Assembly: GCF_964355755.1 (NCBI RefSeq)
Contig: NC_092677.1
Span: 2,299,001-2,363,000, forward strand
DNA from: Antedon mediterranea
Taxonomy: Eukaryota > Echinodermata > Crinoidea > Comatulida > Antedonidae
Direction: 5' to 3'
DNA length: 64,000 nt
Shown here: piece by piece, positions 11,959 through 25,760 of the stretch
Layout: each line of letters begins with the position of its first letter
Numbering within the stretch: the stretch's first letter is position 1
Made by a program: the position numbers and the translations under genes
Notes under the pieces: model-generated
What the model saw: only the letters and a program-made list of their open reading frames with translations
What the model was told of the DNA's origin: nothing
The model's database searches: none

Positions 11959-14384
11959 AAGTCAAAATAGAAAATAATAATAGTAATTAGTTTCGTATTA
12001 AATGTCAAGAAACTAAAGCATTGTGTAAGCGTATTGTGCTCTCAGTATACAAATATTAGAAAATAATGAATTATTAACTAACTCCCCCGGGAGCGGTTCA
12101 CTTACTACGCTGCACAGACGTTGAATTCAATGCCAGCAGAAGACACATGTTATTAATACTCACGCAAACAACTCACTAAAAATTAAATAATGATTATTAT
12201 TATTCAAAAATGTTTAATTGAGCTTTAAAATTAATGTTCACATGAGAAATCGATGTATGCTGGAAGTAAACATACTCGTGAATAGTGGCTGGGGTGACTA
12301 GTCTAGGCTTATTACAGTACAAATGGTGGCTGGGAAGAATAGACATCATCACAATATGCTAATTAATTCATAAAAATTAATTCAATATTAAACCTACCAT
12401 TCTGAAAGTTAAACGAGAGGATTAGTATCCTAAAACGAATTGTCCTCCTTACTAAAACAACTAGTTCGATTTAATTTACTATGTGTCGGCTGCTTTGCTT
12501 CCCGCCAAAACCAATTACGAGAATTGGTAATAGTCTGCTCTGCAGTGCAGGATACAGCACGTAAACAAATACACTTAATTAATTCGTAAAGTCAAAATTG
12601 ATTTATGAAAAAGCATAGAAGAATGATAAAGGATTGGAATACGATACCGTATCGTATGACGGACGATATGAATCAAAATCTAAATAATTTAATAAACAGT
12701 TGAGGTGAAATGAGCAGACGATCATACGGGTTTCTTTAACATCACGTGTTACTTGTCAACAATTATTTTTGTTATAAACAGATACAATAAATAAAAGCTA
12801 AATTTTAAAAACACATTTTATTCCTTCCTTATAATGGTAATGATTATAATGAATAAAGGGAAATAAAATAATTGTTATTTTGAATTGAAATAATTACTGT
12901 GTTATTCTAAAAAACCGAATGGGAGGTATATTTAGAAACCCATCTGTACACAAGACACACTAAGCATGATATATGATAACATAATTATCATTTAAATCAT
13001 GTGTTTTGAAAAAAAAAAACCTTTAGAGCACATATATCTGTAAAACCGAGCTTTATAGTATGATAGCATTAAGTTAAGGCACCGTAACTAAAGACATATC
13101 GTTTAAAGACATTAGACCCATTCACTGTATATACTGCAGTATATATTATGAAAAATCAATATTATTCTATACATAAATTGCCACCCACCTAAAAAAACAT
13201 CAACTTGGGAAAATAATACAACTACGAAGAAATAAATCAAGTCAAAGGAGACATTTAAAATCTATCAACGCTAATTATTCTCATTTACAATTGTTAATTT
13301 GTCAGAAAGCAACAGAATTAATCAAAAACGCAACATTCGCTGCATAAAATACTAGAATAAATTATCACGTGACTGCATCTTTCGATTAATTATGGTAAAT
13401 ACTATTATCCATTAAATACGTATACGTAATTAGGTTTTTTACCGTTCAATTTATCGTTATTCTAACTAAAACATCTGGGAAAATGTATATTGGAGATAAA
13501 ATAAGAATTTAAAAACGTTATTTTTTATATTATATTGGGTGACCTCTTCAGTCAAACAAACTTGTTTTCCAGATTATCTGTATATAATTCTTTATGTTAA
13601 ACCATAGTCAATGGTTTAACATAAAGAATTATATACAGATAGTTTATATTTTTTTTTAAACAGATAAAACATTTTTCGAAGATGATCTTCCAGAGGTATA
13701 GTATTATCAGACCTATTTATTTATTTATGCTTATGATGAATTGAACAATTACAAAATATTGCATTTTATATTAATACAATTAAGCGAAAGGGAGATAAAA
13801 ACCGAACTAATACTAAGTACAGTACTTAAATACGTGAAAGCTACAGAGCACTTGAAGTCCGTGAAGCAGCATGTACGAGAAGTAAGAACGGTTAAAAGTT
13901 CAAGCTTACGACTACGACGACATTATAACATGAACTTAAGCATTAACACATCACACATCTCGACTAAAAAACACAAGTACAATTAAATAGTAATAACTCA
14001 AATTTCACTTTGCCATTTGACGTAAAGATACTAAATATCATTTCGGTCATTCCAAAATCATTGACATTTACAATATCACAACGATTTTATCATCAAATAC
14101 ATTTTCTTGGCGTTCATAAATCAATGAATGAAAGAGAGATCTTTGATTTAATATAATTATGGACGTGTGTTGGGCTGGATGAAGCTAGCTAGACATGTTT
14201 GCCTTGTAACCATATTGCTTAAAATAGAAACTGCCTTAAAATGTCACCGTCCAAGTGAAGAAATGTCAAAACGTTTTAAAAGTTAACGTCAGTTTATGAA
14301 GCCACGGCAGACGCGTGCTCGCAGTCTTGGCTCATACTAACAGTAGAATTCCTCATTTTAGACACTGCTATTTAGGGCCACCCT
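11959..14384. other. Non-coding stretch around the 13.6 kb hairpin
   Basis: A plus-strand frame at 13741-13986 lacks an ATG-proximal signal, domain or splice partners. No gene is supported. Confidence 0.4.
13576..13640. repeat. Perfect hairpin, 30-bp arms and 5-bp loop
   Basis: ATCTGTATATAATTC...AAACCAT (13576-13605) is followed after AGTCA by its exact inverse complement (13611-13640). No coding frame; no similar element elsewhere in the window. Confidence 0.9.
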
Positions 14385-14565
14385 TAAAGGCATATTTTAT
14401 AGATAGGAACGATCGAGAGGCAATATATCATGTTTGATTCATGCCATCCCCTAGCCAAGGACCATCCCTATTAAAGGGACACTTTACAGAAAGAAAGGAA
14501 CGGAAGACAATATATCATGTTTGATTCATGCCATCCCTTATCCAAGGGGACACATTGTTGGGTCC
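14385..14565. repeat. Dispersed element E, two tandem copies
   Basis: ATATATCATGTTTGATTCAT + GCCATCCC occurs at about 14421 and 14501, each followed by a TTAAAGGGACAC- or CCAAGGGGACAC-type end. A related end lies at 17637-17668 (CATCCCCATTAAGGGGGACA, TTGTTGGGTCCC). Confidence 0.65.
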
Positions 14566-14935
14566 TGCTACACGATTTTCATTGGTTAAACCTTTCCTAA
14601 TATCAATATAAACAAGTTCGTACGTACCCTCATACGCCATAATCAAGTATGACGTCATTCTATCTATTTTAGCAGTACATTCAGTTTATGTCATGTCTGC
14701 ACGTCATACCTAACATGTTAGACTAACCAGATTTCTACGTCACATTGTATAAATATTGATGTGTAGTTAACAGGGGATAGGAGGTGGAGTGTAACGATAC
14801 GTTACCACCACATGCCTACTCGGATCGTTCGTTCGTTAGTTTACATATAAAAAGAAATCTGTAAATGTCATGAATATGCTGCCACTAAACATAATGTGAT
14901 TGCATCTAAATAGTACACTAACGTCTTTATGAATA

Positions 14936-14996
14936 CTTGGTTCCAATGCAACGCAAGATGAACTATTACGCGTCTGCAACGCGTGCAGTGTGGCCA
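14936..14996. mobile_element. Possible degenerate family B fragment
   Basis: ACTTGGTTCCAATGCAACGC and later ATTACGCGTCTGCAACGCG resemble one arm of family B; no second arm is present. Confidence 0.35.
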
Positions 14997-15167
14997 GCGC
15001 TAATACAATTATACAAGTTATAATATTATTAAGACGTACCGAATACAAAATTATATAAACCTATAAATAATAAACATTTTATACTGAGCAGTACATACAA
15101 CACAGCTAAAAATAGTGATTCATTTTTTATCATACTGTACTGTAATTTAAAAAAATTAGAACAGTGA

Positions 15168-15330
15168 AACTACAGTACGGGGCGCAACTTGGGACAATGA
15201 AATATTATTTTGTCGTAATGAAATAAATTCTGCAACGATAAATGCCTGACCGTCGTGTCGAGCATACGTACAGTTAAAAATAATTTGATCTGCAATACGG
15301 GGCGCAACTTGAGACATAAGAAATTATATA
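15168..15330. repeat. Direct repeat pair GGGGCGCAACTTG(G/A)GACA
   Basis: The core ACGGGGCGCAACTTG with TTAAAATA or AAATAAT neighbours occurs at 15176 and 15297, about 120 bases apart. Confidence 0.6.
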
Positions 15331-16583
15331 TGGTGTTTTGTGAAGGCAATTCTCATGGTCGTGTGTTCGACACTACTGAATATAGTACTTCTATATTTGA
15401 GCACATTGAACATTAGTATAATTGGACGCTGATTTCTGATAATAAAATTAAAATTTTGAAATGACTCTCACATAAATTCCGAGTGTTGATTAAAGCGGAT
15501 TATTTGCGACTTCAAACGAATGTCTTCTAAGATGATGCGCGGCGGCGGCAACTTCAATACGGCAGTACCGCTACTTGCAAATGTTGCCTAAAAGGGCATA
15601 TCGAACATTTAATGTTAACACGGTATGTGACGTCATAACAAACATCACGTGGGGTATATGTTTTAATTATTTGTACTTCAGATTTGCACTATTAATTCAA
15701 AATATATTTGAATATAAACACGGTACAAAAATGAACGTCTGGCAATTGATAACAAGTATATTGCTACTATACACGCTATTTCGTACCTATTGGTACGCAT
15801 AACATGACGTCATGAAATATGTAAAGCTACCGGGCCAAAAAATAATAAAACATAATCATTAACATGAAGAACACATTTTAAATATTATACAAACTTCAAT
15901 AAATCGTAATGCATGTTTTCGGAAGTATTGCCAGAGATAATTACGAAATTTCATCCGAATTATTTTAAGAAAAATAATACAAGTTATTATACTTTCCCGG
16001 GTTTGATCCTAGTTAATTATAAAGATAAAGTTGAAATGTCGATGCGTAGTGTTATTATGACACCCCTGGTAGTAATAAACATGACGAAGACGATCACGTG
16101 ACACAGTGATATGACTGTGCATGGTTAATATATGCTATTTTATGGAGAGAGCAGACAAGCTAAGATCGCGCGCAAAAACACTAAAAACGACGACAAGTCG
16201 TAAATGATGTTTCTTATTAAAAGCTAAATCAATTTACTATGTTATGTAATACGTTTGATCTTTACTCGGAATGTCTTTAGAGATTTCTACTAAACTTACC
16301 ACGTTATTTATTTCAGGGGGATTTTATTACAATTAACCCATATTTTAAAAGGTTATAAACTTTGACCTTAATGGTAACAATTTCTGTTGCTAAAGTCGTT
16401 GTAATACTGTTGCTACTACAGTTTACATTCTTTATTATTATTAGCAGAAAAATAACTTATTTTTCTGATATTAAGAAGTATTTTAGTGTTTTACATTAAA
16501 CAGTAATTTTAGGCAAAGTTACATAAGCGAGTTGAAAAGTAAAACCCGGTTTTATTAGGTTTGACCGTATGTTAGCTCTTTGC

Positions 16584-16734
16584 TAAGCTCTGTCTAAACC
16601 ATATCAAACTAGAGTTTGAAAAAAAATGATATGATGTGCCCAAACATGGTAGTGATATGACATCATCATGTCTATATGATGGGGACATCACATGTTTTTA
16701 TAACACAGAATTTGATAGTGTAGACAGAGCTTTA
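16584..16734. mobile_element. MITE family A, copy 4
   Basis: TAAGCTCTGTCTAAACC at the left and GATAGTGTAGACAGAGCTTTA at the right; TA on both sides. Interior is in the opposite orientation to copy 1 (ATGGTAGTGATATGACATCA). Confidence 0.85.
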
Positions 16735-17727
16735 CTTTACTATTGGAAAATAATATATATATTTAATATAAGCAAAACTGCGACCTCACTTAACTAAATT
16801 ACTCAACTGCCATTGTTTATTTTATACAAACTGTAAATATAACATGTTGTACAAACTACTTTGCATTGGAATGTGTTCTTATATAAGTACTTAAAGTTTG
16901 TATTAATTAATCCAAATGTTGTATTACATAATATGGCCTTGGAATAAACTCAAAGTAAAAAAAAAACAATTTTTACCGCGATACCCACGTAATCAGACGC
17001 AAATTAAATTCAATAAGGTTATTAAATGTATTATTTATTAGGGAGAAACACACTAAAATTAGTCTAAATGTATTATTGGCTTGCTGTTGTATATTGCAGC
17101 AAAGATGGTTACGGTAATGGTATCGTGGATTTCCATGAATAGCGAGTTAGACGATAGTTATATTAGTGTGAAATGCCTGATTGCTCTTCTTTCGCATTTT
17201 CGTTGATTACTCTTGTATCTTGCAATCAATTTCATTACTGATTTTCCAGAAACGATAGAGAATTATATAGCACAAGGTTTTTGTAATAATTGGAGACAGA
17301 AATTAAACGGTTTCTCCACAAATTGATTTGTGGTCAATTTGCTAACGCGGCTAATAACACAAGTCATACGAAATAACTTTGACTCATTAAGCGTTGTAAA
17401 TTATCAAAATGCGCATCATATTTGATCATTTTGGTCTGTCGCGTTCTCAGGATGAAATTTTACAAATCTAGTGGATTTTTCATGAAGTGTTGCTGAATAA
17501 ATAAGACAAATAGCGGGGCGTGAATCATTACGTATTATCTCTCATTTTAAAACATCCCCATAACGGAAACTTTTCGTGAAGAAAACGAGAAGCGATATTA
17601 TATTTCAACACTACGACGAATTCTTATAAAGGCTACATCCCCATTAAGGGGGACACTTGTTGGGTCCCAAAGTTTGTCCATTCATTCAATGTAAATTTTG
17701 CTCATTTTGTAATCATTCATTCAATCA

Positions 17728-17753
17728 TCATCATCATCATCATCATCATCATT
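17728..17753. repeat. ATC microsatellite
   Basis: About eight perfect ATC units. Confidence 0.95.
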
Positions 17754-17896
17754 TTATTAAATGATACGCACCTTCAAACAAAACGGCATTGCAACAACTA
17801 ACACAATAATACACATTTCATATCCACTCACATTCTCCCATATCGATTTTTTTTCTCAATTCTATATTTATTTTTCTCGTTTGTGACGTTAACTAC

Positions 17897-17970
17897 AACT
17901 CCAGTCTAGGTTCTAGACCGAAATTATTAGTAAAAAGATCAATATTTTGGCACATATGGCGTTTCATACG
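17897..17970 (-). repeat. Dispersed element C, copy 1
   Basis: On the minus strand: CGTATGAAACGCCATATGTG, then CCAAAATATTGATC and GGTCTAGAACCTAGACTGG. Related copies at 56614-56685 and 63182-63275. Confidence 0.7.
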
Positions 17971-18566
17971 TTTAATACATGAGCTCACATTCTAGGACAA
18001 AAATCGAAACGCTGACTGACAATAAACAATAAACAATAAAGACAGACTTGGAGGACAAGTCCACTACAACTCATTTCATTCATAACTATCATTGATCAAT
18101 ACAATTTAATACATCTTGCTATTTTTTTTAAAATTACTATTCTGGTTTTTGTTTGTTTTGTTTGTTTTTTTTAGTTTAATATAGATTTGGTTATTGACTC
18201 CGGACTTTAAACCTCCTCTTAAGGTAGGTGAACACATGCTGCAGGTTGTGATTTATACTCATACGTAATAATCATGTTCACTTTTCAATAATTTATTTTC
18301 TTGATACCATCTATTAACGTTTTAAGTTGAAAGGTTGAAAGGTTGAAAGGTAAGTTATATGATGGAGCAATTAAAGGCGGATAACTAACTTATACCTGCA
18401 TACTCCAAAGGGCAAGTGTATCACTCGGTAGAATTCTACACGGTCCAAGTAAATGTATAGCCGCCGCATGGATGTTACAAAACATGGCAGTTATACAGTC
18501 TTAAGAGGTTAAGGGTCAACATCTTAAAACTTAAATTTGTGTCGGATTTGGTTATTCTTATGATGT

Positions 18567-19105
18567 CATGACGATGATTACTGATTATGATGAAAGTTAT
18601 ATGGAGATAATGATGATGAGAATGATGATGATGATGATATGAGGATTATGATGATGATGATGATGATGATATGAGGATGATGATGATGGTGATGATGATG
18701 ATGATATGAGAATGATGATGATGGTGATGATGATGATGATGATGATATGAGGATGATGATGATGATGATGATGATGATATGAGGATGATAATGATGGTAA
18801 TGATGATGATAATGATAATGAAGATAATTATGATAATGATGAAGATAACGATGAGGATGATGATAATGAAGATGAGGATGATGATGATAATAATGAAGAT
18901 AATGATGATGATGATGATATGGGGATGATAATGATAAAGATGAATGAAATGATGGTTGTGATGATGATGATGGTTATAATGATGATGATGATGATGAAGA
19001 TGATAAAGATGAATGAAATGATGATGAATTGATGGTTATAATGATGATGATGATGATAAAGATGAATGAAATGATGATGAATTGATGGTTATGATGATAA
19101 TAATT
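18567..19105. repeat. GAT/ATG microsatellite, interrupted
   Basis: Long GATGAT tracts broken by ATGAGGATG, GATAAT and AAGATGAATGAAATGATG variants. Minus-strand serine-rich frames are repeat artefacts. Confidence 0.95.
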
Positions 19106-19765
19106 CAGATAACAAAGGATAATGTGTGACAGTGAAAAGCAATGACTAGAAGATGATGACGTAATTGAAGATGACGTCAATACTTATAATGAATTACTAT
19201 TAGTTAACAATGATGGATAACAACTCGCAGAAATCTAGGCTAAGTTTCCAGCATTTCAAAGCTTTAATATGACATGCTTAAACGTGAATATGCTTCACTG
19301 AAACATAGAAAACCCATTTATTACAAAAAAACTGCATTTTATGAAATGCCATTATATTAATTTTCATCAAAAGAAAACTTATCAATGAAATGTAATCACG
19401 GTCATTGACAAAACTTCCAAATCTCTAAGTATATTACAATTAGAAAAAAGGCTTCGCTTCCTTCGACAAAATCGATAATGAATACAAAATTAAAAGTCAG
19501 CCTTCGGTTTAGGAGGAGCAGGATGACACAATGGTAATTCTTGGTGGGGTTTTTCCCCGTTGAATTAGCAAAATCGATAAAACCTACTTTTCAATTTAAT
19601 TAATGCTATCTTTAGAGTGCGTACAGTGGTGTACTGGATACGATCTTAAAAAGCAGACAGTTTTTGTATTATCTAATTTATTATGTATCTAAGACATTTG
19701 GGAAGATTTCGCGGCTCTTCTAATTTGTATACAGTTGTTCAAATAATGTCTATACTACTTGTTGA

Positions 19766-19933
19766 TTAAGCTCTGTCTATACGTACTATCAAACTAGTTT
19801 TACAAAAAAAAGTATCATGTGCCCAAATATGGTAGTGATATGCTCAACTATGGTAGTGATATGACATCATCATGTCCATATTATGGGCACATCACATTTT
19901 GTTATCACATAAAGATAGTGTACTGAGTTTTAG
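19766..19933. mobile_element. MITE family A, copy 5
   Basis: Left end AAGCTCTGTCTATACGTAC; interior has two ATGGTAGTGATATG units and GGGCACATCACATTTTG. The right end is eroded (GATAGTGTACTGAGTTTTA). Confidence 0.8.
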
Positions 19934-20594
19934 TGCTTATTGCTTAGTTGTTCTATTGTGAAATACAGTATATATAGTAGAATCTGTGGTCTCTATCATA
20001 CAAACCTCCTGGTTTTCCGAGACGCCATTTCATCATTTTTCATGAATCATTGTACATATAATAATCATTTATATAGTAATTGGATGAATAAATGTATTTG
20101 TATTTGTATATCTTAGTAAGCCCATATCTATTATTAGTGCTTTTTCTAGCCTATTATTTTAGTATCTTTAGTGTGAACGCATGCTAGGCTACATCAGGTA
20201 CATAAATACGATCGTTTGTTGCCCATGACTTTTTTCTTTCACGTTGCATTATGAATAATACATTTCGAATAATTAAAAATTAGAAATATATATTTGGGAA
20301 AAGAAAAAAAAAAGACTATTGCTCTTAGCGAGGATCACATGATTAATCATGTAAAGGCATGATATTTTTCAGCAGAAGACACATGGCGCCTGAGGGCGCT
20401 TAGCCTGTCATTACCCAACTCGCTTAATTCAATATGACGTTTCAACACAATACGAATAAGGTATATATATACCTGCTGGCCTTATGCATTTTACAGACTG
20501 AGTTGCGTATAGTTGTGGATTGGCAGTTGTCTCAACTTTAAAAGGGAATTTTATATACGATGGTCAATGATAATAAAAAAAATGTATTTATTTT

Positions 20595-20655
20595 CAACAT
20601 TATTCTTCTGCAGTTACTGCAGTAATTATTTGTTGTTACTGCAATAATGCATTTT
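20595..20655. repeat. Dispersed element G, copy 1
   Basis: TTCTGCAGTTACTGCAGTAA + TTATTTGTTGTTACTGCAATAA. The inverse copy is at 50466-50526. Confidence 0.65.
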
Positions 20656-21390
20656 ATTTATTTTTGAATGTTAGAATTTAATTGTATGAGTCAGTCTATC
20701 TCAGCACAAAAATAGTAATAGTACATGCATAAACAGGTTAAAGAGTAAATTTAGTTACTGCAATACACTCAAACTGAAATTATTCCTCAATATATTCTAA
20801 ACAAAAATAGCTGTTATTAGAGTAGGCCTACCTATCACACTTCTACGCATGTCCACGTTAGTCAAAACACCCTGTTATCACTACATCAACGCACACGTTA
20901 GTCATAAACACCCTGATATAACTACATCTATGCATGCTCAGTCCGTAACTAAACACGCAGGCCAACATTTCTAGAGTAATCATTCACCATACAGAAAAAT
21001 AAATTTAGCAAATTGTTTTTTGATTGATTTTAAATGTCAAATCTTAGATTCAATACTAATTGACATTTTGAGACCACGTGGTATACGCTTTATACAAGTC
21101 ATAAAAAATGCGATGAACGTATAGTACAGTATTTAACGATATCATTAATTGTAGGCCTAGTAATGAACATTTATGTATTAGCAAAAATCACAATAACGTA
21201 CGTTCATATGGTAATAATAACGATATCTCTCAGATTGTATACTTTGAACTAAGAATACGCAAATATCCAATCGAAATAATTAATAGAATCTTCAATAAAA
21301 GATTACCTGACATTTTTGTTCGATGATATTTGTTTATAGCCTATTTCTTCATAAAACCTTAAATTGGTATGCTTATGTATGTATACGCAT

Positions 21391-21602
21391 GTGTATATGT
21401 GGGTATAGATATATATGTGGGTATAGATATATATGTGGATATAGATATATATGTGGATATAGATATATATATGGGTATAGATATATATGTGGGTATAGAT
21501 ATATATATGGGTATAGATATATATATGGGTATAGATATATATGTGGGTATAGATATATATGTGGGTATAGATATATATGTGGGTATAGATATATATGTGT
21601 AG
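21391..21602. repeat. 18-bp minisatellite (GGGTATAGATATATATGT)
   Basis: About 12 units with little divergence; open on several frames of both strands because 18 is a multiple of three. Confidence 0.95.
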
Positions 21603-22149
21603 TCCTATAAGTGTTTGGTACGTTTGTATGTATGATGTATTGGTATATATACACATGCGTATTATTATGTCAATATAAACAATTAATTTTTATTTTTATC
21701 ATTACTGTAAATAATCATTGTATATATTTTATAATTTATATTTATATTGGTCTTGTTTTTTTTGTTTGTAAAAATCTACTGTAATATTATACCTTATTGT
21801 GGTTACCATTATAACAAATGTACGATTGATTGAATAAAGTTCACATAAAGTAATATAGTAATATGTATATCGACCTATATGTGTTTGTATGTCTAATTTA
21901 GAAAGAAATTATGAATGTAAACAAAGAAAGAAACACCCCCAAAACAAATTGAAAATTAAGAAAAATATGTTAATTTGATTATTAAAAATATAGACATACT
22001 GTATTTGAGAAAAAAAAAGAATGAATTTATACTATCTGTTGGTCGTGACCTATTTGAGTGTACTTTAAACTATATACCTTTTATTTTGCTGCATTATTTC
22101 AAAGAATAATATTACAACGTTAACTCTATTATGAAAGCAATACCAAAAC

Positions 22150-22560
22150 GGTTTAATTAAAGATAAAAACGCATTTTAATTTGTATTTATTTTCAAGCAA
22201 AGCAAGAATTAAAAAGAGAAAACAATTTTTGTTAATTGATAATGTATGTATAAAAAACATATAAGTATAGTTAATGTATAAGATTATAAAAGAAAGGAAA
22301 TGAATTAAGGATTTATGTATTAATTAATTAAAGATAAAAACGCATCTTATTTGTATTTATGAAAAAATTGTTCAAAGAAAAAAAAAATGTTTGTTAATAA
22401 TTGATAACGCAGTTAACATGTATAAAAACTAATTCAAGAATTAAAAAGATAAAAATTGTTAAAAAGAGAAAAATACTTTGTTAATTGATAATGTATGTAC
22501 CAAGAATATAAGTATAATTAATATATAAGATTATAAAAGAAATGAAATGCATCGATGATG
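22150..22560. repeat. Diverged duplication of an AT-rich block
   Basis: TTAATTAAAGATAAAAACGC occurs at about 22156 and 22325; GTTAATTGATAATGTATGTA at about 22231 and 22480, each followed by AGTATA(G/A)TTAAT and AAGATTATAAAAGAAA. Confidence 0.7.
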
Positions 22561-22760
22561 ACATGTATAAAAAATAGAAAATAACTATGGTGAATAATAC
22601 AGATAACAAAAATGCAATTGCATAAATATATATTAGGCCTACCGTTCTTATATGATGTTTGTTTGAAATAAAAGTGGGATGATCCCACATAAAAAAAAAA
22701 TAATAACGTACGTTCATATGACAGAACGGAAGGTAGCACCCTTTCATGTGCTCCGAAAAC

Positions 22761-22842
22761 AGGCCCATGTGGCGTCCCATACAGGCCCATGTAGCGTCCC
22801 ATACTGGCCCACGTGGAGTCCCATACATGCCCATGTCCCACA
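22761..22842. repeat. 22-bp minisatellite (GGCCCATGTGGCGTCCCATACA)
   Basis: About 3.5 units with a few substitutions, in otherwise AT-rich DNA. Confidence 0.8.
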
Positions 22843-23496
22843 ATGGTCTCATGGTCCACTTTACTCAGCCCTCTTAGACAAGCGATATGATAAAGTTGAA
22901 AGCAACACGGGGATGCTATCTTTCTTTTCCTGAAATATCCTAAAATATTCTTTAAAAATGTACAAAAGCATACGAATATTCTTCAATAAATTGTTTGAAT
23001 TTTCTCTAAAAATATTCCACTTGCAATCGATATAAAGCTCAAGGGTAGAGATACGTGAATTATTCAACGCATTTTAGGATAAGTCTACTACAAGAAATAA
23101 GAAACAAAATCTATTATTCAACCGTGCGCCAAATTATATGAATGAAACTATCCGTTAAAATTGTCCACCGATTGTCTGAAGCTGGTGGTGCGCGCGCGCG
23201 GCAGACTATACATTAATATGTTTTCAAATGTTCATCTAATTGAAGATCATGGTTAATGACTTTACACGTGATCACACATGACTAATTTATAAATATTACT
23301 TAATTAATCAAGATTATTTTCAAATTCAATAACATTATAACAAATATAAAATTGTAGGATTGTTTGTAGGAAGAACATTTTAACTTAACCTATATACTGT
23401 ATTCTATATATTATTACAATTACATTTCACTGTAATGTATATAATACCTTTGTAATTACAAAAAAACCAGAACAGAATCAGAACGCTATCAGACCA

Positions 23497-23692
23497 AGCA
23501 GACGATCGGTAAAGCAGACGACCGGTGAAAAAGACGATTGGTGAAGCAAACGACCGGTGAAGCAGACGATCGCTTAAGCGGACGATTGCTGAAGCAGGCG
23601 ATCGGTGAAACAGCAGACGATCGCTGTAGCAGACGACCGCTGAAGCAGATGATTGGTGAAGCAGCAGACGATCGCTGAAGCAGACGATCAAA
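23497..23692. repeat. ~17-bp minisatellite (GAAGCAGACGATCGGT)
   Basis: About 11 units alternating GACGATCG and GACGACCG forms. Minus-strand serine/arginine-rich frames arise from it. Confidence 0.9.
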
Positions 23693-24475
23693 ATAAAGTG
23701 TGTACATCGTTTGCGGTATACAAACACACGTTTGGGAGTGGCAAAAAAACTGCTTATTATTATTTGAACCAGGGATCGATCCTATGATGTGTAGGCAAGT
23801 AGGCCTATATCATATATCACCTGCATTCGTTCTACTTCAATACTGTAGTCAACTTTATATTATCATTCTATATAAAAAATGTCTGCCTATTGTTAAGCGC
23901 GCTTCTCCATCGATCCAAACGATCACGACAATGTGTTAATAAAATCAGCATTTATATTCGAATTACTGTTATAAATGATCTAATCCGATAGAGCAATACA
24001 TTACAGTAGCTATTGTTGAGAACAATGCTAATAGATAGTTTAGTATCAATCATAATTAGCTTGAACCCATCTACAGTTAAGTAAGTTCTTAAATTCCTAA
24101 TCAAATCAAGATCCAATTACGTGATAATGAACGATTATTCGCCTTTGTGATCACCATTCACCACTGGTCTGAAGAGAGCAGGAGGAGGGAGAGACTAATG
24201 CATTTTGCAAGATCGTCCGTTTGTCATCACGTGATTGCTGATTTTGCGCCTTTTATCAGTAGATTGAATCTTTAAACGCTTTGATAACTTGTTATATAAG
24301 TTTGGACATACTACATTACTTTCAGACCATTATTTACACCACATGCTGCAGAAATTCTGCCATGTGTGGAAGAGAGATAAGGCCTGTGTAATTTGACGTT
24401 AACGTTTCATCATGGAACTCTGTTACACTCATGCGTCGGCCGCACATTGCCAAAATAGAAATTTATTACCAGACT

Positions 24476-24629
24476 GAAGCTCTGTCTACACTATAAAACT
24501 AGTTTTATAAAAAAAAGAGTGATGTGCAAATATGGTAGTGATATGTCAAAATATGGTAGTGGTATAGCATTTTCATGTCCATATATGGGCACATCACATT
24601 GTGTTGTCACATAAAGTTTGATAGTATAA
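24476..24629. mobile_element. MITE family A, copy 6
   Basis: Left end AAGCTCTGTCTACACTAT; interior ATGGTAGTGATATG and GGGCACATCACATTGTG. The right end decays after TTTGATAGTATA. Confidence 0.8.
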
Positions 24630-25310
24630 AAACTAATAAGACTAAAAACAATCTTTAGAGAAAATATGGTCTAAAACATGCAACTTCTTCTGAAATGACC
24701 GTCTTCTCAAATTTCACTCTTGAAGTTTGGTAGGCCTACTACATTTGCCATCTGCTTTTTGTTACTTCAACTGTGATATATGTCGACAAATACCTCATGT
24801 TGACCAAAACATATACTGTAGTTTACTTTAAATTAATGTTTTCTAAATCCATTTACATGAATACAAAATTAGATGAGAATTCTGTGACGAAATATGAAAC
24901 CGCTTTTGGCTGCAATTAGTCTAATTTAAGTTGATTGATAGCTAGCAAGGCGTACAGGTATAGCGTATGTTCTTACCAATGGAAACATTTCTGGGTTAAT
25001 TTACCCAAAAAAAATTGAATAGCAGACATTTTTTTTTCATAATCAATTTTTAAAAAACAATAGGCCTAGCCTACTTGTCTAACTAGACACTTGTTTATAG
25101 GTTAGATTAAATGTACAGTATAACCAGCAGCGGGAGAGCAATTCAAAGTGGTTCAACAACGCTCTCAGTTTGAGTTATTACGCTTACGTTATTGTCATTA
25201 CTCGCGTTCCATATTTAACAAGTGACGGTATGTGTGGGGGTTAGGCAATGCACACTTTACTTAATCGTTGTAATACGGTTTGTGAACGTAAATATTATGT
25301 TTTATTTATG

Positions 25311-25760
25311 GAGGAATCATGATGATGATGAATTTTGTCGGTTATTGTGTCACCAAGATCCAAAAAATATGTCAAACCATTCCCTCCCGATCGATGATGA
25401 TGATGATGAAAATGATGATGACGATGATTATGATGACAAGGATAAGTTTGAGGAAGGAAGAGACAATGCTAATAAAGAATAGGCTATAAGACTATGATGA
25501 TGATAAGGAGGAGAATGGTAATTAAAATTAGGCGAAATGATGATGATGTTGATGACGATGATGATGATGATGATGATGACGATATAAATGATGATGATGA
25601 TGAAAATGATGATGACGATGATCATGATGACAAGGATGAGTTGGAGGAAGAAAGAGAATAGAAGGATGAGGGTAAATTATGAGTATGTGATGATGATTAT
25701 AGTAATGACGATGATGTTGATGATAATTACTAGGAAATGAAGATGATGACAGTTGATAAT
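25311..25760. repeat. GAT microsatellite blocks
   Basis: Three GATGAT-rich blocks with a duplicated GATGACAAGGATGAGTT(T/G)GAGG segment at about 25431 and 25626. Acidic plus-strand frames here are repeat artefacts. Confidence 0.9.

Larger units (their letters stand above)
14566..18566. other. Non-coding stretch
   Basis: Short frames at 15575-15802 and 15913-16101 show no recognisable motif. Annotated elements A, C and E fall here; nothing else was found. Confidence 0.4.
19106..21390. other. Non-coding stretch
   Basis: AT-rich. Around 20850-20945, CACGTTAGTCA(T)AAACACCCTG + (T/A)TATAACTACATC is repeated twice. No gene seen. Confidence 0.4.

Noticed and set aside
13741-13986. 81-residue plus-strand frame next to the perfect hairpin
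   Set aside because: No domain, no splice context, basic composition typical of chance frames in AT-rich DNA.
21303-21656. Tyr/Ile-rich frames on both strands
   Set aside because: Products of the 18-bp minisatellite.
22481-22859. Minus-strand frames of 113-123 residues
   Set aside because: They depend on the 22-bp minisatellite and adjoining AT-rich DNA; no domain and no splice partner.
23755-23800. Possible minus-strand tRNA-like B box (GGATCGATCCCTGG)
   Set aside because: No A box at a suitable distance and no cloverleaf; too weak to list.
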